Assembly (NCBI GenBank): GCA_031272895.1
Contig: JAISSW010000012.1
Location: 1-64,000 of the forward strand
Direction: 5' to 3'
From: Clostridium sp.
Lineage (GTDB): Bacteria > Bacillota > Clostridia > Oscillospirales > Acutalibacteraceae
Length of the DNA: 64,000 nucleotides
Shown here: positions 8,885 through 18,106 of the stretch, piece after piece
Position numbering within the stretch: position 1 is the first letter of the stretch
How the letters are laid out: each line of letters begins with the position of its first letter
Program-made: the position numbers and the translations under genes
The notes under the pieces: model-generated
Databases searched by the model: none
What the model was told of the DNA's origin: nothing
What the model saw: only the letters and a program-made list of their open reading frames with translations

Positions 8885-9068
8885 AAATGTATCACCTCTT
8901 TATGAATCTTGTCATAACATTCGCATCTCCGGTGTTTCATTTGGCCGTTAGACCAAGCCTAAATACTTTTCAAAGAATACGAGCAGCTTGTCGATGACGC
9001 TTTGCATTTTGACCGCTCAGTTTCCGTTGCCTCCGCCGTAGCATGACACCGGCCGTGGCTCCTAGCCG

Positions 9069-9177
9069 CCGCTTTTCTTTGCTGCTAATAAAAAGAGCCT
9101 CCCTTACGGCAGCTTCCTTAAAAAACGCGGCGGATAGGCTTTAGCATTTGCAGCACCTAACCGCGACATTGGCCGCG
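9069..9177. repeat. Imperfect direct repeat, copy 1
   Basis: Shares with copy 2, in order: CGCTTTTCTTTGCT, AAAAAGAGCC, a CGGCAGCTT-like block, TAAAAA, CGCG, GATAGGCTT, GCAG and TAACCGCGACATTGGC. The central part reads on the minus strand as a GCC...GGC hairpin followed by TCTTTTT, a weak terminator. Confidence 0.6.
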
Positions 9178-9238
9178 GCAAGTCCTACCTGATGTTTCGT
9201 GGAGAAGCCTTATAATTTGCATGGGCATATCCCCGACG

Positions 9239-9353
9239 ACGCTTTTCTTTGCTTACTTTCTTCACAAAAAGAGCCGCCCTAACGACGGCTTGCTAAAAAT
9301 TCGCGACTGATAGCCTTAATTTTTCGCAGTATATAACCGCGACATTGGCTGCC
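9239..9353. repeat. Imperfect direct repeat, copy 2
   Basis: The second copy of the roughly 110-base element, 170 bases from the first and ending 12 bases from the tmRNA 3' end. TAACCGCGACATTGGC is identical in both copies. This copy holds the better terminator. Confidence 0.6.
9266..9295 (-). terminator. Rho-independent terminator of ssrA
   Basis: On the minus strand AGCCGTCGTTAGGGCGGCT forms a GC-rich stem directly followed by CTTTTT. It lies about 70 bases past the tmRNA 3' end. A second small hairpin (GCCGGTAAGACCGGC, 9350-9364) sits directly after the tmRNA CCA. Confidence 0.65.
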
Positions 9354-9365
9354 GGTCTTACCGGC

Positions 9366-9722
9366 TGGTGGAGATGGCGGGAATCGAACCCGCGTCCGAA
9401 AAACGATTACTTAGGCTTTCTTCGAGCGTAGCCGGTCATTTGATTTTCTGCCATGCGCGCGCCGAACGGCAGGCTCACGCAGGCAACAACCGCGTTTTGC
9501 GTGACGGACTACGCGGTGCTGCTCCGTTCACGGTCACTGCTGTTGACGCCTGATTTCCCGGTCGCAGTTATCCGGGGCAGACGGCTGCAAGCCTTTTGGG
9601 CTTAAGCAGCTTTTAAAACAGGTTTACTGTCGTTTCTTTTTAAGCTGCGGCTGATTTACGAGTTTCCGCCACTCGGCTCGCTTACCACGGCTCTCGTTCC
9701 CCGTCGAAATCCTTTCATCCCC
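9366..9722 (-). ncRNA. ssrA: tmRNA (ssrA)
   Basis: The 357-base RNA begins GGGGATGAAAGGATTTCGAC, the canonical tmRNA 5' end, and finishes GGGTTCGATTCCCGCC...CATCTCCACCA. The 5' GGGGATG pairs with the 3' CATCTCC to make the tRNA-like acceptor stem, and CCA is encoded. A tag frame ending ...NDSKPVLKAA and then TAA (9602-9604) is visible; the resume codon is probably AGC at 9650-9652, giving SRSLKRNDSKPVLKAA, but that is uncertain. tmRNA rescues stalled ribosomes with SmpB and tags products for ClpXP, whose genes lie at 44.8-46.7 kb. The 3' end faces the accessory island, and ssrA 3' ends are well-known island integration sites. Confidence 0.93.
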
Positions 9723-9764
9723 ATTGATATTGGCGCACAGGAACAGAGTGTACGCCTACCCTAT

Positions 9765-9793
9765 AGTATAGCACATTTGCAAAATTTTGTACA
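9765..9793 (-). promoter_or_regulatory. ssrA promoter
   Basis: On the minus strand TGTACA (9788-9793), a 17-base spacer and TATACT (9765-9770), preceded by TGTGC. It lies about 40 bases before the mature tmRNA 5' end. Confidence 0.65.
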
Positions 9794-9860
9794 GCACAAA
9801 AATGTCTCCTACCACAAATTGTCAACCCTGTACTCTTACATTACCAGCTCCGTGTAAGAA

Positions 9861-12800
9861 TCACAGTCCAAGCTCACGCAGGGCACGCAGAAACCATGCC
9901 GCCGAACCCGTATAAAGCGTCCAGCCCGCACGCCCCTCAATGCCGCTTGCCGCGGAAACATCGCCCGCCAAAGCGAATGGCTCTCCCTCGTAACGCAGGG
10001 CGTTTTTTTCTTCCTCGCAAAGCTCCGCCGGGTTGATAAGCCGCAGCAGCTCAAGCGCCCGCTCCCTTTGCCCCTCACGCGCAAAGGCCATGGCAAGCCA
10101 AACCGCCGCGTGGGTATACTGCCCTGCGTTTTCACGAATTCCGGGCGGATACGCCGCCGCATAGCCGGGATTGTTCCCGCCATTGTCATTCTCTGTCCCG
10201 AACGGCGGCGCATATAGCTTAATTATCCTGTTTTCCTTATCGACCAAGGCATTCATGGCGCTCTCCAACGCTATTCTGCGTCGCTCTGCCGAGCCTATAC
10301 CTGCAAAAACAGCGAAAGACTGCGTAAGGCTGTCAATTGCACAGGCGCCGGAGCCGCTTGCCCCAAGGGCTGTTCCATCGTCATACCAGGCGCGCAAGTA
10401 ATGGTCCTTATCCCAGCAATCCCTGTCAATTATTTCTCTCAGGCGCGCGGCATTTTCCAAGCAGACCGCGGCAAATGCTTCGTCACCCATAATGCGGCAA
10501 AGCGGGGCAAGCCTTTCAAGCGTCAGCACAAGGAACATACCCAACCAAACACTTTCTCCTCTGCCTTCAATACCAACGTGGTTAAAGCTGTCGTTCCAGT
10601 CGCCGCCGCCGATTAGTGGCAGACCACGCTTTCCCGTGCGTCCAAGGCAGTATTTTACAGCCCTGACGGCGTGGTCATACACAGTCCCTTTTTGCGCGCC
10701 CTTTTGCGGGCTGAAGTAGCGCTCGTTCTCCTCCGCCCGCAGCGGCTCAGCCTCAAGGTACGCCACCGGCAGACTGAGTATCCCCGCGTCGCCGCTGTGC
10801 CTGACATAGTGCGCAAGCGCATAGCTTAGCCAAAGCATATCGTCAGAGCAGCGGGTACGCACACCGCGCAGGCCGCCGCCGCTTTGGGGAAGCCTGTGCC
10901 ACCAGTGCAGCACATCGCCCCGGGTGAATTGTACGGCGCAGCAGCGCAACAGCTGATATTTCAGCAGCTCCGGACGCTCCCATACCATGGCGCAGGCGTC
11001 CTGCAGCTGGTCGCGGAAGCCATAAGCCCCGGAGGACTGATAGAAGCCTGTTCTGCCCCAAAGCCTTGAATGGAGCAGCTGCTGCCACAGGAAGGGCTTT
11101 ATTGTGCTGAAAGCCGACGGTTCCCCGTCAGCCTTGCCTTGCGGTAAAGCCCTATTAGCCTCAGGGGCAGACTTAGGCTCAAGTGCCGCCGTGCTGCAAG
11201 CGCCCCATGAGAGCGTAAAATCAAGGCGCACAGGCTCGTTTGCCGCAAGCAAAAACGCCCTGCCCACCGCCGCGCAGGAATCACGCAGGGGCAGCAGCTC
11301 ACCCGTGTGCCACAGCCCCGCCCAAAAGGCTGCGCGGTCAAAGCAAATTATGCTTGCGCCGCCCTCAAGCCTCAGCGCACAGTAGCCGGGGATTGCCCCC
11401 GCACTGTTCCAAAGCAGCGCTCCGTCCGGCAAGGGGCGCGCCAAAGCCCTGCCGGATATTCTTCGGCTAACACCCAAAATCGGCTCGGTGTAATAAACCA
11501 CGCTCATGCGTGTTTCCTCGTGCGCATTCAGCTCTACGCTGACACTTTTCAGCATACCCCGCCCCGGCACACTTACCCTTACCGTGTATTCAACGCCCCC
11601 TGCAAGCCCGCGCCAGCTTGCTTCGTCAGGGGAAAAGCTGCACCGGGCGCCCATGAGCAAATCATAGGTTTTCCCTGCGATTTTTGCTAATAAGCGCTCG
11701 CCGCGGTTGTCCGTGCAGGGGTCATTTTCCCAGGGCGTAAGGCGGTTTTCGCGGGAATTAATCGCCCATGTGAAGCCAAGCGACTTGTGGCTGACCAAGG
11801 TTCCGAACGACGGATTTGCCATTACACGGCACCAGGGGCGCACAGGCATATTCGGCGTAACGCAAAAGCCTTCACCGTCAAAATATCCGCCGTACACACG
11901 CCTTGCACCGTGCGGCAGGATTTTTTGCGGTAAAGGCTCTACCCCGCTGATTTCCATAATTTCCTTAGGGGCAGAAGCCAAGCGCGGCAGCGGCTTTTCT
12001 CCGGCAACAAAGGCAGCTGCGGCAATAAGCGCGCAGCACTCGCTTTGGGTCAAACGCAGGCTGTTAAACACAAAAATATATGCAGCGTCCTCCAAGCCCT
12101 CGGCGCGTATAAGTGCCCGTATGCCCTCTCGCAGCGGCGCGGAGTAATCACCTCCGTCGGCACAGGCAAGCAGCAAATCGCAGCGCAGACCGCAGGCGTT
12201 AAGCCTTGCCGCAATGCGCAAATAAGGCAGGGCCGCCGCCGCGATCTCCACCGGCACATAAATTATAGGTCTGTCACCGGAAACACCCAAGCTCCACAGT
12301 GTGCCTCGCCCTCTCTCAACGTTCCTTTTGATTGCCTCCCGTAGCCCCTCTTGGATTTTGCCTTGGTCAAACAGCAGGCGGGGCAAAAGTGTGCGCAAAA
12401 TAACCTCCTCCGCACAGCCGACCGGAAAAGGTGCGCCCGCCCCTGACTGCGGTGCGTTTATCCCGGAAAAAAGCCGCAAAGCCTCGCTTTCCCCCGCGGC
12501 GGCGCAAAGTACTAGCGTCAGGCTGCAGCTGCCCTTTGGCGGTATTGCAAGCGGCACGCAAATCGCCGCGCAGGAATCCGGGTTGCCGCGCGAGGGTACA
12601 AACAACTCCGGCAGGCTGTTCAAATCCGCAAAGCCCTTGCCGTCCACAAAACGGGAGCGCTCAAAGGCGTAGGAATAGCGCGGCTGCTCGGCAAGGCCGA
12701 CGGCAAGGCAGAGTGTCTGCCCACCGGAGAGAGCCTTACGCCCAAACAGCAGCACATTATGCTCGGCATCAAATTTTTCCGTCAGGAACAGCTTCGCAAA

Positions 12801-15800
12801 GGCGGGGTGCTCGTCCTCCTCCCGTTGGGCGATTAACGTCGGCTCAAGGTAAATATTTAGATGCCCGCGCAGCTCAGCGCCGCTTGTGTTTTTTATTTTA
12901 TAGCTCCTGCTCTCCGACGGTAAGCGCGGATGAACAGCCGCCGTGCAGCTAAGACTAAGCCCCTGCCCGCTCGCCTTGTATTTAACGCTGCCGCGCGTTA
13001 TCTCCGTGCTAAAGCGGCAGCCCCTTGCGCCGCCAAGCAGGCGCGTAAACGGCAGACTTCTTCCGTCCTCACGCACAAAACGGGCAAAAATGCCGCAGGG
13101 CTTGCCGATTAAATCCGCGCTGTGGCGGGTTATATTCACGCCGCCGTAGAGGGAAGTGCCCGCGCCGTTTGCCGACAGCACCGCCGTGTATTCGCCGTTG
13201 GTGAGTATTTGCGCCTGCGGATTCGCAAGCTCAGGCTCACGCAGCTTAAGCGTTTGTCCCTGTGTGCGCCGGCGCGGCTGAGGGGTTTTTCGCCCGCCGG
13301 TATCCCTAAATAGCAGCGCACCCTGCGGGACGGACTCGTTCAAAAGGCTTTTTGCCCCACTCATGGAGGGATTGCTCATAAAGCGCCTTTGCAGCACGTT
13401 ATCCTGCAGGGTGTTGAGGCAGGCAAGCAGACTCATGCCAACATGGTGCGCCATATAGCTGCGCACTACGGCATAATCCTGCCCTGCCGTGCGGGAGGGC
13501 GTGAAATCGGCGGCCTCATAAAAGCCAAAGCGCCCGTTCATTCCCATATGCTCAAGCTTTTTTAGGTTTGCAAGAGCCGCGCGCGGGGCAAAGGGCAGCA
13601 CCAAAAATGTGGAGTAGGGCGACACAACCAGCTCTGAATCCAGCCCGCGCTTAAGCCCAAGCCGCTGCACACCGTGTGCCTTGTACTGGTAGTTAAGCGC
13701 ATGGTCAAAGGCAAAAAAGCCGCTCTCCGATATCCCCCACGGGTAGCTTTCCCCGCCGCGCCCGCTCCTTTTTACCCTGCTGCGCTGACATTCAAGGCAA
13801 AAGACAAGGCATTCCCTTGTAAAGCTGCCCCGCGGAGCCGGCAAAAAGAGCTGGGGCATAAAATACTCAAACATTGTGCCCGTCCAGCTGAGCGCGCCCG
13901 TGTGCCGTGCTTTGCGTGCCAACAGCCGACCAAGCGCCGACCAATGTCTGCGCGGCGCTATCCCCCTTGCCACAGCGTAGTAAGCCGTCATGCGAGCCTC
14001 GCTCATAAACAGGTCGTAGTATGAATCAGTAAGTTCCTGCTTCTCCAAATCATAGCCAATGGAAAAAAGGCGGCGCTGCTTGCTGTAAAGAAAACCAAGC
14101 TCACAGCCGTCGGCAAGGGCGTTAATCTGCCGTATAATTGCCGCGAAGCGTGGGTCCTGCGCGGAGTATTCCTCAAGCCCCTGTGAGAGTGCCGTCAGCG
14201 AGCAAAGCAGGTTGCCGCTGTCCACCGTAGAGATATATCGCGGGCGCAGCGGGCGCAGGGTTTTTGTGTCGTACCAATTAAGCAAATGCCCGCGGTAAAG
14301 CTCAAGGCGGGCAATGCTATCAAGGCTCAGCTGCAGGCGCCGTGCAAGCTCCCCGGAGTCAATCAGCTCCAAATCCCGCGCGGCAAGGCAGCAAAGCAAA
14401 TAAAGCCCGATGTTTGTGGGGCTTGTTCGCTGTGCAAGCGCAAAGGCGGGCGTTTCCTGCACGTTGTCCGGCGGCAGATGATTGCTTTGGGCGGTTACAT
14501 ATTCCTCAAAATAGCGCCAAGCGGCGGCGGCATAGCCCTGAACAAGCTCCCTTTCGTTTGCGTTAAGCTTTGGCTCGGTCACCTCCCCCCTGCGCGAGAG
14601 TAGCTCAAACGGCAGGTAGAGCAAAAACAAAAAGCCGGCAAGCCGCCCCATCGGTCCGCCCAAAAGCAAAAGCACAGCGGCGCACAAAAGGCAGGGCAGC
14701 AGGCGGTCAGTGCCAAGGACTACCGTGCCTTGCTCGCTTTGGGCAGCGGTTTGCCAATCTAACAGCCCACGCCTGCTGATGCTCATTCTCCAGAGAGCGG
14801 CGCAAACGGAGTTGATGCAGCACCAAGCCGTCTGCGGCAGCATGACAAGCGCAAGGGCGGCACGCAGCACACCGTCAACAGCCGGTGAGTGACCGCACCT
14901 GCTGTGTCCGCACGCCGCGTGGGCAAGTCCCTTGATTGCCGACATCGCGGCACCCAAAAGCTCCCCGGCACAGACGGACAGCAAGCCGACCGCCAGTAAC
15001 AACGCGGATAAAGTCCCCGGCAAAAACACCGAAGCAAGCACGCATATCAAAGATAACACCGGTGTTAAGGCACGGCGGAAATTATCGAACAGCTGCCATT
15101 TTGTCAGCGGCGGCAGGGAGCTGTTGCCTACAAGCTCCGGCAGGTTTTGCGTGTCCCCGCGCACCCAACGGGAAAGGCGCGCAAGGAAGCTCTGTGTGCT
15201 TTCGGGAAAGGAATCCGCCACGCTGACGCCGGAAGCATAGCCGCAGCGCAGCAACCCTCCCTCAAGAATGTCGTGGCTCAAAATACTCTCCGGCGGCAGG
15301 GCCTTGGGCAAAAGCGCGGCGCAGGCACGGACATTTATAAGTCCCTTGCCGGCAAAAATGCCCTGCCCAAACAAATCCTGGTAAAGCTCTGAAACAGCCC
15401 CCGCGTATGAGCTGAAGCCTGCGCCGCCGCCAAGCAAATGGGCAAAAACGCTTTTGCCGCGCTTGTTTACAACCCTTGGCGCAAGTATGCCCCGACCGCT
15501 CACCACGCGCCCCCTTTTTTCGTCAATCACAGGCAAATTCAAGGGGTGCACGGCGGCGCAGATTAGGTCCTGCGCGGCAAAAAACGGCAGTTCAGTGTCT
15601 GCATCAAGCGTTATAAAGTAATTACAGCTGCGCAGGTATGTCCTGTCGCCCGTGAGCAGCAAAAAGTCCTCGTCGCCGCCGCCCACACAGACCCGAGCCA
15701 AATCCAAAATCGCGCCACGTTTTCTCTCCCTGCCGATAAACGCCCGTTGGGTGCGCGAATATTTCCTTTTGCGCAGCGCAACAAAAAAAGCTCCCGGCGC

Positions 15801-16877
15801 CGCAGCGTCAAGCCTTGCGGAAAGTCTTTTAAGCGCGCGCAGCACAGCCACATCGGCAGGCTGTTCGGCTGCCTCTGCCTGCTTAAAATCCAGCAGGGCG
15901 CAAACCCTTGTGTTTTTCACTGAGTTGGAGTGCCAAAGCTCCAAAAGACGCTTTTCCAGCGCCGGTATTCCGCTCGGCTCAGGTGCCAGCAGGGTTGTTA
16001 TTATCAGTGTTTTACTGTTCTTTACCTCGGAACTGTCTTTGCTCATGCGGGGCAAAAAGTCCTGCGGCAATCCACTCATGACTATGCGCTCCAGCGGTAC
16101 ACGGAAAAGCTCCCACAAAGGTAGCAGCAAAACCAAAAACAGCCATGGCGCACGGAAATGAGCCGCCGCAAGCGCACAAACCAAGCACGGCAGTACGCAT
16201 TGCAGAGCAATATAGCCAGCGCCGCGGATAGGGTGTGTGTTGTTTGCAAGGAAAAACCCCACATGGCGCTTTTCCGCCCTTGCCCGCTTGATTAGCCCCC
16301 TTGCGTATTCCTCTTCCGTGAGTCCAAGCCTTTCCGCCGCCCGGGTTATTCCGTGCCTGTAGTACGCCCTTGTTTCGGCGTCCATTTGCCCATATTGCTC
16401 GTCGCTCCGCAAAATCCTATCCAGCTCACAAAGCTCGGCAAGCGAATCAAAATCCACCTCCTCCAGCCTGCGCAGGGCTTTAATCAGCACCCCAAGCTCC
16501 TCGTTTTCCGTAGTATGGCTTGCCTTAAGAATCAGCGCTATGGTAAAAAACAGCCGCAGCCGCTCACACTCGGCGGAGGAGGGCTTAAGCTCGGCAATTG
16601 CCGCCGCAAGCTCCTCGGTTTCGGTCTGTCTGCCGTCTGTAATATAGTCCCCAAAAAAATCAAGCAGGCGCGGCACGGCACTCTGTTGCAGGGAAATTTT
16701 ACCGCTCCGCAGAGCCCGCAGAGCATAGCCGCCCTCCCGCGCAAGCAGGTAGTAGTTATCCAAAAGCCAGCGGTTGTTCTCCGCGCCATGCCGTTTTTTT
16801 GCGGCGCTCAAATAGCGCGCACGCAGACGCCGCAGTGCTTGACGCAGGCGGCGCTTGATTTGAGCCATCTGCGCCAT
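9861..16877 (-). CDS. Cyclic beta-glucan synthase-like protein (GT84-GH94)
   Basis: A 2,338-residue membrane protein with the architecture of cyclic beta-1,2-glucan synthases (NdvB/Cgs; often 2,700-2,900 residues elsewhere). An N-terminal region has TM helices at about 220-265. A GT84 domain carries ITLDADTEL (about 422-430), SHDILEGGLLRCG and SRWVRGDTQ (about 569-577). A second TM bundle spans about 595-780. A glycoamylase-like segment follows (VDSGNLLCSL, about 885), and the C-terminal GH94 phosphorylase domain has GGGDWNDSFN (about 2090). The enzyme polymerises glucose from UDP-glucose and trims and cyclises the chain. The ATG lies one base after the stop of orf56, so translation is coupled to the spoVA run. 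Whether the product is cyclic and beta-1,2-linked is inferred from family. Confidence 0.85.
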   Translation of the reverse strand: MAQMAQIKRRLRQALRRLRARYLSAAKKRHGAENNRWLLDNYYLLAREGGYALRALRSGKISLQQSAVPRLLDFFGDYITDGRQTETEELAAAIAELKPSSAECERLRLFFTIALILKASHTTENEELGVLIKALRRLEEVDFDSLAELCELDRILRSDEQYGQMDAETRAYYRHGITRAAERLGLTEEEYARGLIKRARAEKRHVGFFLANNTHPIRGAGYIALQCVLPCLVCALAAAHFRAPWLFLVLLLPLWELFRVPLERIVMSGLPQDFLPRMSKDSSEVKNSKTLIITTLLAPEPSGIPALEKRLLELWHSNSVKNTRVCALLDFKQAEAAEQPADVAVLRALKRLSARLDAAAPGAFFVALRKRKYSRTQRAFIGRERKRGAILDLARVCVGGGDEDFLLLTGDRTYLRSCNYFITLDADTELPFFAAQDLICAAVHPLNLPVIDEKRGRVVSGRGILAPRVVNKRGKSVFAHLLGGGAGFSSYAGAVSELYQDLFGQGIFAGKGLINVRACAALLPKALPPESILSHDILEGGLLRCGYASGVSVADSFPESTQSFLARLSRWVRGDTQNLPELVGNSSLPPLTKWQLFDNFRRALTPVLSLICVLASVFLPGTLSALLLAVGLLSVCAGELLGAAMSAIKGLAHAACGHSRCGHSPAVDGVLRAALALVMLPQTAWCCINSVCAALWRMSISRRGLLDWQTAAQSEQGTVVLGTDRLLPCLLCAAVLLLLGGPMGRLAGFLFLLYLPFELLSRRGEVTEPKLNANERELVQGYAAAAWRYFEEYVTAQSNHLPPDNVQETPAFALAQRTSPTNIGLYLLCCLAARDLELIDSGELARRLQLSLDSIARLELYRGHLLNWYDTKTLRPLRPRYISTVDSGNLLCSLTALSQGLEEYSAQDPRFAAIIRQINALADGCELGFLYSKQRRLFSIGYDLEKQELTDSYYDLFMSEARMTAYYAVARGIAPRRHWSALGRLLARKARHTGALSWTGTMFEYFMPQLFLPAPRGSFTRECLVFCLECQRSRVKRSGRGGESYPWGISESGFFAFDHALNYQYKAHGVQRLGLKRGLDSELVVSPYSTFLVLPFAPRAALANLKKLEHMGMNGRFGFYEAADFTPSRTAGQDYAVVRSYMAHHVGMSLLACLNTLQDNVLQRRFMSNPSMSGAKSLLNESVPQGALLFRDTGGRKTPQPRRRTQGQTLKLREPELANPQAQILTNGEYTAVLSANGAGTSLYGGVNITRHSADLIGKPCGIFARFVREDGRSLPFTRLLGGARGCRFSTEITRGSVKYKASGQGLSLSCTAAVHPRLPSESRSYKIKNTSGAELRGHLNIYLEPTLIAQREEDEHPAFAKLFLTEKFDAEHNVLLFGRKALSGGQTLCLAVGLAEQPRYSYAFERSRFVDGKGFADLNSLPELFVPSRGNPDSCAAICVPLAIPPKGSCSLTLVLCAAAGESEALRLFSGINAPQSGAGAPFPVGCAEEVILRTLLPRLLFDQGKIQEGLREAIKRNVERGRGTLWSLGVSGDRPIIYVPVEIAAAALPYLRIAARLNACGLRCDLLLACADGGDYSAPLREGIRALIRAEGLEDAAYIFVFNSLRLTQSECCALIAAAAFVAGEKPLPRLASAPKEIMEISGVEPLPQKILPHGARRVYGGYFDGEGFCVTPNMPVRPWCRVMANPSFGTLVSHKSLGFTWAINSRENRLTPWENDPCTDNRGERLLAKIAGKTYDLLMGARCSFSPDEASWRGLAGGVEYTVRVSVPGRGMLKSVSVELNAHEETRMSVVYYTEPILGVSRRISGRALARPLPDGALLWNSAGAIPGYCALRLEGGASIICFDRAAFWAGLWHTGELLPLRDSCAAVGRAFLLAANEPVRLDFTLSWGACSTAALEPKSAPEANRALPQGKADGEPSAFSTIKPFLWQQLLHSRLWGRTGFYQSSGAYGFRDQLQDACAMVWERPELLKYQLLRCCAVQFTRGDVLHWWHRLPQSGGGLRGVRTRCSDDMLWLSYALAHYVRHSGDAGILSLPVAYLEAEPLRAEENERYFSPQKGAQKGTVYDHAVRAVKYCLGRTGKRGLPLIGGGDWNDSFNHVGIEGRGESVWLGMFLVLTLERLAPLCRIMGDEAFAAVCLENAARLREIIDRDCWDKDHYLRAWYDDGTALGASGSGACAIDSLTQSFAVFAGIGSAERRRIALESAMNALVDKENRIIKLYAPPFGTENDNGGNNPGYAAAYPPGIRENAGQYTHAAVWLAMAFAREGQRERALELLRLINPAELCEEEKNALRYEGEPFALAGDVSAASGIEGRAGWTLYTGSAAWFLRALRELGL

Positions 16878-16878
16878 T

Positions 16879-17049
16879 TTATCCGTCCGCTTTTACACGC
16901 AGCAAACGGAAAATGCCTGCGCTCGCCATGGCAAGCCCCGCGGCAAGGGAAATTATTGAGACGATACCCGCAAGACGGGCAAGCAGGCTCAACACCCGCG
17001 CCGCCGTGCCGATTTTTTTCGATGCGGAAATTAAAAACGCCGTGTTCAT
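16879..17049 (-). CDS. Small membrane protein, 56 aa
   Basis: A 56-residue protein with a strong ribosome site (AGGAGGGG, ATG at 17049). It has a basic amphipathic start (MNTAFLISASKKIGTAARV) followed by a hydrophobic segment (LAGIVSIISLAAGLAMASAG) and a basic tail. It lies 11 bases after spoVAD and one base before the glucan synthase, so all three are one translational run. It occupies the place usually taken by spoVAE but is too short and dissimilar to be SpoVAE. A role as a membrane adaptor for the synthase or SpoVA channel is only a guess. Confidence 0.65.
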   Translation of the reverse strand: MNTAFLISASKKIGTAARVLSLLARLAGIVSIISLAAGLAMASAGIFRLLRVKADG

Positions 17050-17060
17050 TTCTTCCCCTC

Positions 17061-18089
17061 CTACTGTTTTTTTGTGCTTTCTATCAGTACCGCGTGGGCT
17101 ATTGACGGTATAGTTTCCCCCTGCAGCGGCGACACGCCGGAGAGCAGCGCCCCGGTGGCTACAAAAAGCACCTTACCAAGCTCACCGCGCTCAAGCTGCG
17201 GAAGTATATGCCCGCAAAGCACCGCCGCACTGCAGCCGCAGCCGGAAGCACCCGCGTTCACCTCGTTTTCTCCGTCCACGGGGTAGAGCATATTGCCGCA
17301 GTCCATGTGCTTTTCCCCAAGGCTTATTCCCCAATCCCGCAGCAAAAGGCTGTGGAGCAGTGTGCTGCCGATTCCTCCCAAGTCACCCGTGAGTATGATG
17401 TCATAATCCGCGGGACTGCTGCGGGTGTCGCGCATAAAGCTGCCGATTGTGTTTGCCGCCGCGGGAGCCATTGCAGCCCCCATGTTGTTTGCGTCCTTAA
17501 CGCCTAAATCCGCAACGCGCCCAAAGCAAAGCGTCGTTATTACGGGGTATTTTTCGTCACCGCGGCGCAGCACACAGGCCCCCGCCGCCGTAGCCGTCCA
17601 CTGTGCGCTTGGGGGACGTTGACCGCCGTATTCCAAGGGCTGGCGAAACTGCTTTTCCGCGGCGCAAAAATGAGAGGAGGTGCTTGCCAATGCGTTGCGC
17701 ACCGCCCCGGATTCCAATGCCACAGCGGCAAGGGCTAAGCTAAGCCCCATGGTGGAGCAGGCGCCGTAAAGTCCCGCAAAGGGTATGCCCAATATGCGGG
17801 AGCTGAACATACTTGCGCTGCACTGCCCCAGCAAATCTCCTGCAAGGTGCAGGTCAAGCTCCTTTGCGTCAAGCCCTGCCTTGCTAAGAGCGCTCTGTGC
17901 CGCCGTCTGCTGCAGCAGGGCTTCAGCTTTTTCCCAGCTGTCCTGCCCCAAGCTTTCATCGTCAAACACTCGTGATAGCTTGCCCTTAAGCAGCCCTGCC
18001 GCCTCCTGTGCGCCGCCAACGGCCGCCCAGGCGACAATTTGCGGCGGACTGTGCAGCGTTATTGTGTCAAGGCCTATTCTTTCAGCCAT
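17061..18089 (-). CDS. spoVAD: Stage V sporulation protein AD
   Basis: A 342-residue thiolase-fold protein. In Bacillus and Clostridium SpoVAD is the peripheral subunit of the SpoVA channel and binds dipicolinic acid during its uptake into the forespore and release at germination. Family blocks seen: FDDESLGQDSWEKAE, GDLLGQCSASMFSSR, FAGLYGACSTMGLSLALAA, a conserved SHFCAAEKQFRQPLEYG, and near the end ASGCGCSAAVLCG. GGAGG six bases upstream fixes the ATG at 18089. It follows spoVAC by 17 bases. Confidence 0.93.
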   Translation of the reverse strand: MAERIGLDTITLHSPPQIVAWAAVGGAQEAAGLLKGKLSRVFDDESLGQDSWEKAEALLQQTAAQSALSKAGLDAKELDLHLAGDLLGQCSASMFSSRILGIPFAGLYGACSTMGLSLALAAVALESGAVRNALASTSSHFCAAEKQFRQPLEYGGQRPPSAQWTATAAGACVLRRGDEKYPVITTLCFGRVADLGVKDANNMGAAMAPAAANTIGSFMRDTRSSPADYDIILTGDLGGIGSTLLHSLLLRDWGISLGEKHMDCGNMLYPVDGENEVNAGASGCGCSAAVLCGHILPQLERGELGKVLFVATGALLSGVSPLQGETIPSIAHAVLIESTKKQ

Positions 18090-18106
18090 ATTTCACCTCC
18101 GCGAAG

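Larger units (their letters stand above)
8885..9365. other. Intergenic stretch between island and tmRNA, no gene seen
   Basis: No reading frame with a ribosome site is visible. From about 9000 the base composition changes to that of the GC-rich core. The interval carries two diverged direct repeats and terminator-like hairpins, listed separately. Confidence 0.6.

Noticed and set aside
9368-9553. Plus-strand ORF starting MEMAGIEPASEKR
   Set aside because: It is antisense to the tmRNA 3' half; this is a common spurious ORF produced by the conserved T-arm sequence.
10171-17113. Many long plus-strand ORFs opposite the glucan synthase
   Set aside because: They are GC-skew shadows with no ribosome sites, and the minus strand carries one continuous gene with recognisable domains.
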